Assembly: GCF_905147045.1 (NCBI RefSeq)
Contig: NC_065918.1
Span: forward strand, 16,492,001 to 16,556,000
Direction of reading: 5' to 3'
DNA: 64,000 nucleotides
Source: Nymphalis io
Lineage: Eukaryota > Arthropoda > Insecta > Lepidoptera > Nymphalidae
Part shown: positions 12,461 to 25,364 of the stretch, in pieces
How the letters are laid out: each line of letters begins with the position of its first letter
How positions within the stretch are numbered: the stretch's first letter is position 1
The notes under the pieces: model-generated
Databases searched by the model: none
The model's input: the letters and a program-made list of their open reading frames with translations, nothing else
Told to the model about the DNA's origin: nothing
Translations under genes and position numbers: made by a program

Positions 12461-12712
12461 TTTTTTTTTATAGAATAGGAAGGTGGACGAGCATTTGGGC
12501 CACCTGATGGTAAGTGGTCACCAAACGCCCTTAGACATTAGCATTGTAAGAAATGTCAACCATCGCTTATAGCCAATGAGCCACCAACCTTGGGAACTAA
12601 GATTTTATGTCCCTTGTGCCTGTAATTACACTGGCTCACTCACCTTTCAAACCGGAACACAACAATATCAAGTATTGCTGTTTTGCGGTGAGATTATCTA
12701 TGAGAGTTCAGT
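12461..12712 (-). repeat. Family B element, near full length
   Basis: It begins with a T-run (the reversed poly-A tail), then GAATAGGAAGGTGGACGAGC, CCACCTGATGGTAAGTGG and CCTTGTGCCTGTAATTACAC. It loses similarity after TTGCGGTGAGATTATCTA, so the 5' end of the element is damaged. Confidence 0.9.
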
Positions 12713-13557
12713 ACAACTGTTTGTCGTATCTATATAAATACTTATATATAATATAATAAAAAAATAGTACAAAACATTTCGTTTTAATGTTTATATTTTA
12801 ATTATAATATATTATTTGCAATCTCAAATGATTTCTACCACGGTAGCCAATCTTCGACTAGCCATCTCGAGATATAACAGTGCCCAAGTGAGTGAGCAAA
12901 CGCAACTATGTAATCAAAATTATGCTTGTGATGTTCGTTAAATCACCACAACGAATAAATCACACGTCAAACCGTCGGGGACGGCTAAATAAGGGCTATT
13001 AAATAACCAATTAATATGTTATAAAACGCAGGGTGGCTTCACTAATAACGGTGTAATAGGCGTTCAGAATAAAGGCAGGTGTGGCAAGATGGCTGGCGAT
13101 ATCTGACACTATCTCTACCTTTAATCATTCGTCGACAATCACTATTATTGAATAAACAATAAAGTTGTTGTAATTATATGTATATATATTTACAAGCGAC
13201 CGCCCGGGACGGTTGAGCTCTAACAAGTAATATTTCGTCGATCTTTCGACTACTTTTTAAATAATATCAATATGAATGATTAATAGCCTAAGCTTTATTA
13301 ATAATATTGAGAAACTTGAATCCGATGATATATCAATAATTTCTTTTGATAGCTGGATTTTGATATTTATATACATTCTGGTTTTTTCGAAAATATCTTA
13401 TCAAGGGATTTATGTCTTTTATACGTCCATGTTATTTTTAGAAGCTTTTATTTAACTTTAACTGTTTAGTATGTTTGGGCTAAATCATACAACTGAATTT
13501 TAAAATATGATACATATTAAGGACTTAAATATACACAATAAAAAAATTGCTACTGTA

Positions 13558-13764
13558 CAAATTCAGACCGCGTGGAATGGTGGCAAGAATGCTAGCGGCA
13601 TTTCCCCTTTGAATCGCAATTCCGATCCTCTGGGCGAAATATGAACCAGCCCTCCTGTCACCAGTAGAGGCAATAAGACGAGGTGTTGTATTTTTAATAA
13701 AAGTTTTTGCAAACACACTCGTGATGCTGTGACAATATGATCTAGAATAGTCAATTTTATTCAT
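13558..13764 (-). pseudogene. Mobile-element coding remnant (copy 2) with a short surviving frame
   Basis: The minus-strand frame reads TGDRRAGSYFAQRIGIAI followed by QRGNAASILATIPRG. This is conserved-looking protein sequence rather than AT noise, and the same DNA recurs degraded at 10185-10312. No domain can be named with confidence. It looks like the end of a retroelement or transposon ORF because it is dispersed and 5'-truncated. The initiator Met at 13764 is probably fortuitous. Confidence 0.45.
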
Positions 13765-14880
13765 TTTAGTAGTTGGACTGGATGGAAATGCTTGTTTCCA
13801 ATCTGATAACTTATTTAATGATTGCTGTCACTGTTTGGTCGAACTCATTTCATATCTTACTTATGAAATGTTGATGTTGATACGCCCTTTTGAAGCAAAG
13901 TATATTATCACTTCGTGAAATTTCACGGTCGTGTTCTGCGGTAAGCTTATGCTGCTCTTACAGAATAACTTTACAGAACTCATAATGTAAATAATGAATA
14001 ATATATCTTCAATATATCACTTAACGAATTAATAAAACACTGACACAATATGTTGATTATTAAATAAACTTTTATCAAATATATATTTTACAAAAAATAA
14101 TTATTATTACAAATGATAATTACACAATTATTATTTTTACAAAAGATAACAATGTCATTTTTTTTTAAATCACATTTAAAATAGTACCCAGATCCCACCC
14201 GACGCAAAGCTGCTCATAATGCAGGCCGCATTTCCACGATGTTTATCAAATTAAATCATATATATCTTCTACAATATGTTAACAATTTATATAATATGTG
14301 ATTTAATCTAACGAATACTGCTAGTATCAATACCGCTAGTGCTTCAGTTCACTAACAATTAGCAAGAGAACGGAGATAACGAAGAGTGACAGCCTCACTG
14401 AGAATTATTCACACCGTCCCTCAGCACTAACCGGTCAATCATTCAGAGAAAACGCTGACCCTTACTCGGGTTGAGCTTGGTTTGGACTCATTAACTTAAC
14501 TCAATCTCACTTAACAACTCAAACAAACGCTTCTAGTCGTTTAACATTTCGTCGTAGTTATTTAAGTGTTTTCGCCTGAAATTATATAAAATAATTTCAT
14601 CCGCATTATATTAATATTTAAATTTGCTTAAAAAATACATTTATATTAAATAAATGAAATAAAGTAAGAAACTAATACTATCTAGATTTTCATATAAAAA
14701 CAATTTTTATGTGACTATTTCTTAATATTCTTAATTTAAAATAGTTACGGTAAATAAAGCATAAAGTAGATAAGTTCTTTATAATCTAGATCTTTATAAT
14801 TACTTACTATTCATTCGAACTTATTTTATTTTCACAGTTTATACTGACAATGAAATCATAAAAGTAAATCTCGTAGAAGT

Positions 14881-14990
14881 GGGAAAAAACTTCATCTCCT
14901 TTTGAGAAGATTTACCTTATTTCACATCTCCACTTAAATACGGGTTAGTGGATAAACATATGACACGTTTTCATCAGACACAATTGATAA
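14881..14990 (-). repeat. Family A SINE fragment, diverged
   Basis: It shows the block order of a reversed family A element: CTCCTTTTGAGAAG, TATTTCACATCTCCACTTAA, CGGGTTAGTGGATAA, then TTTTCATCAGACACA. The tRNA head is absent. Confidence 0.5.
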
Positions 14991-15779
14991 AAAAAATTAA
15001 CAGATTTATCTATAAATGTTATGCATGGGGTGATTTGTTAAACATCGCTGCGACTTCTTCCTTTGAATTTCAAATCAATAATGACAGAAATCAGTGTTCA
15101 ACTAAACAGCTGCTAAGCAACGCTTATAAGCGAGGCCGTTAATATTAAAGGCTAGAAAACAAAGGTTTCCCATACAGGTATTCGTTGTCAGGAAATGTAG
15201 TTAATTTTTAGTTAACTTGACACATGAAGCGCTAATACAATGTTGCCTCATTAATACGTATATCGAACCAAACAGAACCAAATGTACATATCTATGGTTT
15301 CACTTAAGTCGGCATAAAATTCTCAATTCCGTAAGTCTTATTATCTTATCGATTTTAAAGATTCAGATGAACAGATGTACATTGAGAAAACATAGGCTTA
15401 ATAATAACGGTATTATTTATATAAGTAAAGTACGTATAGCGGCTGTACAGTGTCGTATAATTGCGTATTTTTTTTTGATCCGACATATCGTTAACGTCCT
15501 CCGACATTCATTAAACGCTGCAATACGAACGCTAATAATAATTATTAAAGTTTATTCGGACGTACCGTGTCGGTGCCTTTGGTCTCTTTATTAAAATTTG
15601 AACGAACCGAATGGCGGAAAATCAACAAAAACTTCGTTTACATTCTCAATTAAAGTAAGATTAAAGAATTTGGAAGTTTCTCTCTTTTGTATAATAATCA
15701 CAATTTAATCTGAATCCGTTTCAAGATACGAAGCTTTTTATTTGAAAACCTTATATTTTTTACCTTAGCTTCAAAGCAA

Positions 15780-15870
15780 CGAACCATTTGTACCGAAAGC
15801 AAATGCTACCCTACCCCCAATACGCAGGTGAAGCTACGGGCGACGAACTAGTTTAGTACAAATAATATTT
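15780..15870 (+). repeat. Possible RTE-like repeat fragment
   Basis: ACGCAGGTGAAGCTACGGGC followed by GACGAACTAGTTTAGTA resembles the 'reasonable-coding' end of common lepidopteran RTE-like 3' repeats. Short and diverged, with weak support. Confidence 0.3.
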
Positions 15871-17186
15871 AATAATGAAATAAATTTGCCGTGATGCGTA
15901 GTAACTACTACATCTGTCAAAGTACAAATTACTTTAAACCATCGTATATATTATTATATATAATAAATATGATGAAATATACATATCACCAATACAAAAA
16001 CGAGACAGTTTATTTGTCATTATCAAACCATAATAAAAAATATCGATGAAACGAACAGTTCGATTATTTTGCGTTACAATAACGTAATGGGAAAACATTC
16101 GCTTCATTGCTGTGTACGGAACCAGTTCCAATGATATTTTAAAAGCGATTACGGACAAAGATTGTCTAGGAATTCTGAGGAACGCTGAAAAGCTTGAATA
16201 TTCGACTTAGCCATCCTCCAGTGAAAGGCATCTCATTTATCTGTTTCGTGATAATGTCTTGTATCGCAATAGACATTATTTCAAATAACGTAGTAGCTGT
16301 ATGCAGTAATAAAATAACTTAATGTAATATAATGTGACGTTGTTTAATTATAGCCTTTATGTTAAAAGGTGTAAGATTTATATTTCCATTGTTCGTATGA
16401 CAGGTTAGGATATTCCGTAGATGTTGGGGATCAAAGGTTGATTGAGTACAAGGATCCGTTGCATTTGATTTAATACGGCGTTAAAGTGTCATGAAAAGTT
16501 TTTTTTTTTATTTTAATAGATTTTGGATATTTTTATAGCAAATACAAAATGACATGTTAAAAAATAAACTGATTTAAATAAAGCTTTCTCCCCAAGCACA
16601 CTGCACAGAAAGTCATACAGACATATTTATTTAAAATAATTTGAATGATACATAAGAGCGCAGTCCAGTTCCGTTGTCCTCGCGTCTCAACAGTGCCGCA
16701 GAGACAGACAGACAAACAAAAACAAATATATTTTTGAAGTATGCGTGACATGCGACAGGAGATGTGAGTTTTCGCGAAAAGGAAATATAGTAAGCACTGA
16801 AAGTATTTTATCGTCATAATAATAAAACGGAAGGGTTTTTTTAAGAAAAATCCCCAAAGGCATCTCTAGATTATTTGAAATATATAAAAATAAATCAAAT
16901 TTAAACCTATAACAATACGAGTATAAATAAAAATTGTAAATATTAGAGGACATTTCGTTATTTTCATTTATCGACAAAATTTTATTCTTTCATGTTTTTG
17001 ATCGAATTCAACCCTTTATTAATATATAAAATAGTTTACATACAACATCTTATCTCTAACTTTGAACTAGATTTATCCATACAAAGTCAAATAAAAGATT
17101 ATCAATTTTGCTTTATGCTCTTAAATAAGATCGAAAGGCGGACTTACGACACCTCCCTTAGTACTAATACATATCAATATATTTTA

Positions 17187-17480
17187 CTGGTGGTAGAGCT
17201 TTATGCAAGCTCGTCTGGGTAGGTACCTCCCACTCATCAGATTTTCTACCGCTAAACAGCAGTACTTGGTATTGTTGTGTTACGGTTTTAAGGGTGAGTG
17301 AGCCAGTGTAATTACAGGCACAAGGGACATAACATCTTAGATCCCAAGGTTGGTGGCGCATTGGTGATATAAGCGTTGGTTAACATTTCTTACAACGCCA
17401 TTGTCTATGGGCGTTGGTGACCACTTACCATCAGGTGGGCCATATGCTCGTCCGCCTTCCTATTCTATAAAAAAAAAAAC
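17187..17480 (+). repeat. Family B element, full length with poly-A tail
   Basis: All landmarks are present in order: CTGGTGGTAGAGCTTTATGC, AAGCTCGTCTGGGTAGGTAC, GGCACAAGGGACATAACATC, the hairpin core CCACTTACCATCAGGTGG at 17421-17438, GCTCGTCCGCCTTCCTATTC and an 11-base A-run. It is the best reference copy in the window. Confidence 0.93.
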
Positions 17481-17680
17481 TTTATTTCCTATGCCTCAGG
17501 TTCATTCAGTTATTTTCGAGATATTTCAAAAGCACGGACATGCTCTTCGTGCTTGTAATGCATAAAGCGCCCCAATATACGAAATGATAATGCGAATAAT
17601 TTAAATTTGTAATTGTTGCGGCAAATCAAATAATTTTCAACTGAATATATCATTAATACTGTCGTTTTAGTAATGGTCCC

Positions 17681-17870
17681 TTGGTACAGTCGCGCCGAAG
17701 TCCATACGCGGGCATGAACCCGTTACCCGTTGGTCGTCAACCGCGCCGTGACCGGTGTACCAACGCGTACCACCACTTCCGCTCTGCCGGCATAATTATA
17801 AGCGGAAAATTCAACACCACCCGACTTAGAAGAAATTTGACGGACCGCTCACAGCTTATAATCACGTAAA
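17681..17870. promoter_or_regulatory. GC-rich island in the intron, function unknown
   Basis: A locally GC-rich, CpG-containing segment (for example CCGTTACCCGTTGGTCGTCA and CGCGCCGTGACCGG) without similarity to the repeats seen here. A 62-codon frame across it has no recognisable features. It could be a regulatory element or an unrecognised mobile fragment. Confidence 0.25.
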
Positions 17871-18950
17871 TTTATGCCTTATTATTATAGCACATTGGAT
17901 GAAAATTGCCTCGAACTAATCTAGATAGGTCCGTCGGTAAAAGAAACGAGAATCGACTGGTTATACTCAACAAATATCTGCATGAGAAAATGATACTTAA
18001 AGCGTTAAAAACAAGAGCGAATATCCTGGCAATCTAACGACTAGCGCTGTCGACAGAAGCTCTGTGGATTCAAAGCACGTATCAGTCTATTTGGCCCCCA
18101 ACGATTCGATATTGTGATCACAAAGTAACGATTACTCATACTGAAGTTTATTTAAGACAGGAAGAAATTGCAATTGTATTCCCTTAATGTTTATAACTTC
18201 CCAATAAGACGGTTTTTGTTTGCACAAATCGTAATTAAAGGCTTGTTTATTACGAGATTGAATCCTAATGAATTTAGCGAGTTAGCGCGAAATATTAAAT
18301 TGTGTTTACGGAAAGTTTTAAACAAACTCTTCGTGGTCAGTAATATTCTTTGAGCTAATCAAGTTTTTACAAGCGAACTAAAGCGGTGTAATTAATAATC
18401 TTTTGTAATAAGAACGTATTCCAACATTTATTTTTAAAACAAAATATATGCTAATGGACGAGGATTTTAATCCTGTTTTTATGATTATTTATATAATCTC
18501 AACCTTAAATAGTATTTTTTTTAATATAGTAAACAAGCTGAGTTAAATTAAAAGCGGCCTAAAAAGTTTGTACTTTTTCTATGTCGGTATAAGGCATTAG
18601 GTACTTTTTATTTATTTACATAGCATTTTTACCAACGTACAACAGTTCAGTATTTTGAATCCGTTCACATTTTTGGGCTTATTAAATACGAAACATCAAA
18701 ATGAACTATTAATAAGCAACCTCTATTTAAATTATTTCTTCTTTTTAATAAAATATTAACCACAGATATAATATATAATATAATATTAATAACAACGTAT
18801 ATTTTTTTATTATCGATGCAACCAATGACAGGGGCGACATAATCGTGACGTAGAATACTAAGAAGCATATTCACTTAATATGAATGACAACTATCATTAT
18901 CTATTCTAGATAACATAGTATAGATTAATAATAATAACATAGTATAATTT

Positions 18951-19030
18951 GTGATTGCCGCGATGGCTTCGTAGTTAGCGTATAAGACAGATCCCGATGA
19001 GTTCCCGGGTCGAGCCAGTAAGAAATTTAG
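18951..19030 (+). repeat. tRNA-like SINE head, orphan
   Basis: GATGGCTTCGTAGTTAGCGT (A-box-like) and GAGTTCCCGGGTCGAGCCAG (B-box-like) are spaced as in tRNA-derived SINEs. No tRNA clover-leaf or CCA-end context is apparent, and no family A or D body follows. It is probably a decayed SINE promoter region. Confidence 0.35.
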
Positions 19031-20029
19031 ATAGTAAATATGTTTTTTTATACAAAAATCTTCATTGTTCCGGTGCAATACATGTGCTTGGCGGCTGAGC
19101 TCGCAGTTGGTCAATTCCTTCTAAAATTTATAAATACAGTAAAATTTAAAAATGCTTACTTATTAGGGAATTAAATTCACTGAAAATATTATGCTTTCAA
19201 TATTTTTATGTAAGCAAATGTATATAATTATTATCTTATTTATAGTGCTGTTTCTGCTAATCTATTCAACATATTCTATTGAAATGACTTATACCTACTA
19301 TGATTCTGACAAATCATTGTTCATAATATTGTTTAAATTTAGCAGTAATTATAAATTAACCAATCAGCGACGTTTGCTTCTTCGAATAAACATAATATAC
19401 ATAGATTTTAGTTCTGTTGTATACAATCTCTAAGCTAAGCTTACTTTACAGTATTTATAATATTGCTAACTTACCTATCTTACCTATGATGCTTAAAAAG
19501 GATAACTAGTAAGGTAAATTAATCTAAATGTGTATCAGAATAAAATACATACAAGTTACTTTTGGTCTAAGTAAATTTGTTTGTCGTTTTATAAAATTAT
19601 AACCTAAAACAAAAGACGGCCACGTGGCGAAGTCAGATCATATAAAAATGAAACAACCTATCTAAAATAAATTTGTATGTAATATATTATATCGTGTCGG
19701 TATATTAAACATGTTTGAAAATAATAATTGTTATAGATAAATAATTGCTTATTCAGAAAAGCACTATTGTTGAACGGATTGTCCATGGGATGGGTCCATT
19801 TGATATCTAAAAAAAGAATAATACATAATATTATAGATTCATATCTAGTATAACTGTCAATTGTACAGAATAGTAGTTCTTTCGGATATCTAAAGTAACT
19901 TTACCATTCCCGAATCGATCAGACGAAATTAAATTAAAATACAGGAATACTAGCGACAGAATAAACAGACAGCGTGAAACTCGACTCAATGCAAATGAAT
20001 TGCGAGATTTCTTCGAAGACAACATGGCG

Positions 20030-20470
20030 ATACACTAAGGCTCGTACTGGATGATGCGTCACCTGGAACGTCGGAACGTGCGCCTATAAAGTCGGAACGT
20101 AGGCTCACGTTTCGTGTCGCTCGCGGACATGATGTCACCGGTGCTGGCGGCGTGTACCGACACGCTTCTCCAATACAGCACACAGTTAATCGAGGATACG
20201 TGTACGGACAACGATTTACAGCACAAAGTGGCAGTCCTCCCGTGTATTACCAATCTATGGAACAATAAAGAGTACGCGCTGTTGCATGACAATGAGTACG
20301 GCGTACGGCAGCGCCGCGCGCGCCATTAGTAAGCGGCACTCGGTTCGAAGTAATTGACCGACGGGCTAATTTCATTCTAGCCGCATTGGTGGCTTCCTCT
20401 TTCCTTTTTCCTATCGGTCAGCGGCGGCCACGAGGCGGCCACGAGGCGGCTCGGACATGATCTGTTACAT
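20030..20470. promoter_or_regulatory. GC-rich, CpG-dense island in the intron
   Basis: About 440 bases stand out from AT-rich flanks. Features are three copies of GGAACGT near 20070-20105, CCTATAAAG at about 20080, a tandem GGCCACGAGGC duplication near 20425-20447, and GGACATGAT present at both ends (about 20125 and 20453). It overlaps three overlapping open frames on both strands, which GC content alone would produce; none has recognisable protein features. It is a candidate enhancer or promoter for the surrounding homeobox gene. Confidence 0.35.
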
Positions 20471-21062
20471 ACGTAATTGAATTTCTGGGTTACCTTAAAA
20501 CGACACCTACGACTTTGAATATTGAGGCTTTTATTCGGGATTCAATTAAAGATAGGGATTGAAAGTCAACGCTTGTATGCACTTGTCGGATCGTCCCCTA
20601 ATAGAAAAGATAATAGGATACATAATAGAATGATCTTATTTCATTCAACCGATTTTTAAGCCCCCAGCGCTTATGGACTTAACGCGATTAAACACGCGAG
20701 AGAGTGGACTTATTTTTAATAGATAGATTTATTTTGACGAGGAGTTGATCACATATTATTTCTTGATATACACATTGGTTTAGAAATCATCTTCCAAATT
20801 CAAATTAAATCATGAACTGTAATTAAAAGAAAAATAAAATAAAAAAATTAATAACTTTATTATAATAAGATTTTTCTCGCTAATCTAAACTACATAACAA
20901 AAATATATTTATAAAATATTCCTATCCTGGACTTTAGCTAATATTTACGTACCGCGATCGTTTCTTTTTAAAAAGAATTATTACATATGAAATAATAAAT
21001 TACTAGTCAGACCATTTTTTTAAAGTACATTTGAATCGTAACGCAACTATAAAAAGAATTTT

Positions 21063-21118
21063 CATGTGCTTAATATGTGGTTATAATTCATCACGCACTC
21101 GGCGGTGAGAGAACGGCG
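21063..21118 (+). repeat. Family A SINE fragment
   Basis: CATGTGCTTAATATGTGGTT, ATAATTCATCACGCACTCGG and CGGTGAGAG match the middle of family A (the GTGTTTATAATTCATCTC region). Both ends are missing. Confidence 0.6.
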
Positions 21119-21939
21119 GTGAGGTGCAATATTTGTAGAATAATCTCCAAATCTTTTCAAGGAGAACAAAGCAAACTTTTTTTTTAAAATGAAAAGTGTC
21201 GCAGTATTTATTAAAACTAAATTTTATCAAATCTCTCTTAACCTCATATCTTCTAAATTCAATATTGACACGCATACCTAGTATAGTCTTAGTACACACA
21301 CCAAACATCTGCAATTTGGGGTGACCACAACCTAATAACCGTTCATCGTGTAGATTGGTCAGTGGACTCATGTATTACACCTAGGTAGCTCGCAAATGAC
21401 AAATTAGTGGTCACGCTTGATCACTATAAACCTATTTACATAAATGAAGATAGTTATGGTGCATGCTGAAATTGTTATCAGCTTAAACGCGAAATAACTG
21501 TTAATATGTATTATCGAATTAGTGTCAAATTATACTGGATAAATTGACAATCTATTTTAAAGTCATTGCAGTTTGAAAATAGAACTAATTATTTTATCTG
21601 TGAAACCACGTTTTTTACATGTTATACTGTGTTTCGAATTTCGAATGTACTATTTTTTTTAATATCAACATAAACCCAATGTGAAATGTTATATTGTACT
21701 AAAAAAAAGTGTGCGTTAACACAACTACATGATAATTTTGTTGTTTTAATATGAATGACGGCTACATACATAGGTATTAAGCATTAAGATTATTTTTTCA
21801 ATACTTGGAATATTATTATCTTTTCACGTCAAGTATTTCCTTTTATTGTTTTTTAATTAAATTCAAAAGCCGGTACTTGAAATATTATAATATATAATAC
21901 AATAAATATCATAAATAACGGGTTAACGCTTATATTTTA

Positions 21940-22030
21940 AGGAAAAGGCATGAAGCTTATACCACCACGACGCTCCATGCACCACTGCTGTTGCAAGACA
22001 TATGTAATATTGCAAAATTATATAATTGAG
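21940..22030 (-). repeat. Family A SINE fragment abutting a family B element
   Basis: GAAGCTTATACCACCACGAC and GCTCCATGCACCACTG correspond to the reversed family A block around GAGCTTATTCCACCACGCTG. It lies immediately before the family B element at 22051. Confidence 0.5.
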
Positions 22031-22050
22031 CATAAGGAAACTAAACGTAC

Positions 22051-22322
22051 TGGTGGTAGGGCTTTGTGCAAGCTCGTCTGGCCCACTCATCATATATTAT
22101 ACCGCAAAACGGCGGTACTTGGTATTGTTGTGTTCCGGTTTGAAGGGTGAGTGAGTCAGTGTAATTACAGGAACAAGGACCATAAAATCTTAGTTCCCAA
22201 GGTTGGTGGCGCATTGGCTATGTAAGCGATGGTTGACATTTCTTACAATGCCAATGTCTAAGGGCATTGGTGACCACTCACCTTCAGGTGGCCCATATGC
22301 TCGTTCGCCTTCCTATTCTATA
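22051..22322 (+). repeat. Family B element with internal deletion
   Basis: It starts TGGTGGTAGGGCTTTGTGCA and keeps all later blocks, but lacks about 15 bases of the GGGTAGGTACCACC region after GCTCGTCTGG. The hairpin core is slightly altered (CCACTCACCTTCAGGTGG). Confidence 0.9.
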
Positions 22323-23902
22323 TTATTCTGTGTTTTTGTTTTGGAAAGTCTTGAAGTCTTCAAGGTCAGAATAGTATATAGTACAATCGAAATCAAAGTC
22401 CAAGTCAAATCTTAAATATCATTGCATACAAATATTTCTAAAGAAAAACCTTAGACCATAGATTAAATAACAAAACTTTTGTTTTATAATTTCTGATCGA
22501 AAAACAAATCGAATTTAAATATTAAATAATATTCTGCGTTTCATATTGTCAGTATATTGTAAGGTATTGGTCGATATAGTTTTACATTAGAGCTTACATT
22601 TTTCTGTTAAAACGACACAAAAGTGACATGTTCGTGTCACGCTTGGCCTCTATTCGGTTAGTGAAAACGTACTTATCTCCGACCCTGTTGTTTAAGTATT
22701 TAATCCAATTTCTTGTAACATGACCTATGTTGAGAATGAGCGTCAGAAATTTGTTTATTTCAAAATCTAATTAAAATCGACATATTTACAACAATTTTCG
22801 CATAGTAAGCTTGTTTTAATTATTATTAAAAATTACCAATTCGAATGAAACTTGATAGTTAGAAAGTTTTATATGCAAGAAAAATCTGTATCCTTATAAT
22901 AAAAAAAACGAATGGACTAATGAACCGTAGAACTCCGTAAAAGAAGTATGTGATAACCTTTTTCTAATTACACCGATTTTTCTCGTAGTTGCCCCATTGT
23001 TACTAAATACAAGAAGTATAAATAGTTGCAACATAAATTGTATAATATAATTATAATACTTAGAATCGATTGCTCAATGCTATCGTCGAGAATATAAATC
23101 GAATTGTGTAACAATGCCTTCCAGCTTCATAAAATTCTTCGATATTAATAATATGTCAGCAATAAAATAAGACGTGACCCATGATAACAAATGATCCGTG
23201 ATCACGACACTTAATTTTCACTAGTTTATACGTTCCACATTGAACGACTTGTGAGGTCCAGGAACTATCGACAAAACTTGGCGCCAGAACGTCGTAAGAT
23301 TGACGAGATGTTAGGCGGAATACACGTATCAATCGCCATAAAACTGTCTTCCATTTGTGTTATATTGCGTTTCATTCTAAATTAAAAAAAAAATGATAAC
23401 TGTAAAAAAAATCTTATGTAGAATAACGCGTCTTTATTTTGCCTTAAATCATAATTAAAATAAAACTTTTTTTTAAATGTTAAAAAAATTATGGTATAAG
23501 CTTAAAACTACAGGGTTCTTCGGCAATGATAATAAATCTATAAATCCATGTCCGAAGTCCAGGCGAGTGCAGCCGCGGGTATTATCCACTCCAAAGAACT
23601 TTGTACAACACTATAAGCGGCTGATATTCTCAAGTCGATATTACTCAAGAAATAGTACTTATAAGTGCGAAATACATTTTTCAAGGTAACAACGTTATTT
23701 ATTCTCCGTTATATACAGCTTAAAGTCTAAACACTATGTACTAAACTTAGCTACATATACTATTATTATCAACAATATTGTCTGATATGAACACGAACAG
23801 AAATATGTGTTTTATCATAATAATTTTACATCTTGTGAGGTCTTAAAACTACAAATGATAACGCTTATTACATAGAATAAAAATGTAAAATTAATTATAT
23901 TT

Positions 23903-23931
23903 AGTAACAGTAACAGCCTGCCATCTCGGCC
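23903..23931 (-). repeat. Family A SINE scar: both ends joined, middle missing
   Basis: AGTAACAGTAACAGCCTG is the reversed 3' end of family A and CCATCTCGGCC is its reversed 5' head. In the full copy at 5474-5780 these are about 270 bases apart, whereas here they are adjacent. Confidence 0.6.
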
Positions 23932-24992
23932 ATTATATTTATATATTTTAATGAAACCGAAAATCATTGAAAATTAAAAATAGCTATAATATAATTTGAT
24001 ATTACATTTAACAATCAATCGTATACCGTATAGATAAAAAAGATGTTTAAAGACGGTCTTATCGCTAAAAAGGCGATCTTATTCAGACAAGTATTAGACA
24101 AGGGACTTGACGTAGCAGCGTCTGGGTAGTATACACACTATCACAGGATTAAAAATAAGTAATTAATATAAATATTCTTTTGTTTAATTGAGCATACCAA
24201 TTCACATATACTTATTAAAAGAGGTCTTAATTTTATCAAACGTTAATAAAATAAGTAAAATATAATGAAACAATTTAAATTAAAATGTAAGTGCTTCAAT
24301 TATATTTTATAATAACTTTAAATTAATATAAATTCCCATATTAAAAAAAAAGATAAAAAGACAATATAAAATATACAGTTTAAAAAGCCTTTGCTTAAAA
24401 TAATGTTTACAGCCTCCTCCAAACTCCAGGGAAATATTTTGCAATGATTTACATATGTGTATATAATAATTAAAAAAATATATTATTAAAAAAATTTGAC
24501 GACCAAAATTTGACGAAAAATTTATTATAGTGCTTAGTATATTTTATAGAAACGAACTGTACGCTTCAGTAATCAGCAATCATAAATTAAAAAAGAGCAA
24601 TAATTTTTATTTAAAAACAATTATATAAATCATATTATTCAAACTGAATAAAGAATTCCCATTTAAAGTATAAACAAAATTTTGCTATTGTTTTTAAAAC
24701 ATTTCATTTTAAAACCTTCGCTATCAAAATCATGATCAAAATAAACCAGACGACCTGATTTAGTTAAAAATTTAAACATCAAATATATTTCTCACTATAT
24801 TGAGAACTACTAAAATATGGCTATTCAATATTTAAGCAGAAATTCGTTCTAGATATATCTCTTGAAATAAATATTGCTTTGACAACTTCGAAACTAAAAT
24901 AGGATACCAATTTAATATTTAACTAAATATAATTTATGATTCCACAGGGTCAATTATCTTGTGTGGCATCAACTTGAAGTTATATACAAATT

Positions 24993-25074
24993 CAGCCGTG
25001 CTTCCCGAACTTGAACTTGGAATGTTTGGTTAAGGTTCACATGTTTTAATATGCCATCTCAGCTCTTTCTTTTT
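24993..25074 (-). repeat. Family A SINE head, degraded
   Basis: The reversed B-box/A-box region is recognisable: CGTGCTTCCCGAACTTGAAC, GGTTAAGGTTCACATG and ATGCCATCTCAGCT match the head of the copy at 5474-5780 (GCTTACCCAGGTTTGAACCG to GGCCATCTCGGCT). Confidence 0.5.
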
Positions 25075-25364
25075 GTATTGTTTCGTTTACTTTAAAAAAT
25101 ACAATAAACAATAACTTCAATCAAATAACTACTGTATTAACGTCAAAACAAAATAATATATAAACATTTTCCATAATGAGAATATTCTCGAATTTTTTAA
25201 CATAGTGATATTAAAATTGATGAAACAAAACAATTTAATCAGACCATAAACGTCTCAAATGAAGTCGATTTAGATAAATTTTTGTAAACTACACCTTATA
25301 CTAACCTTATATTAGCTAGTATGCGATAGCAAGACAAATACGTCCTTTTTTATATTGTTATAAC

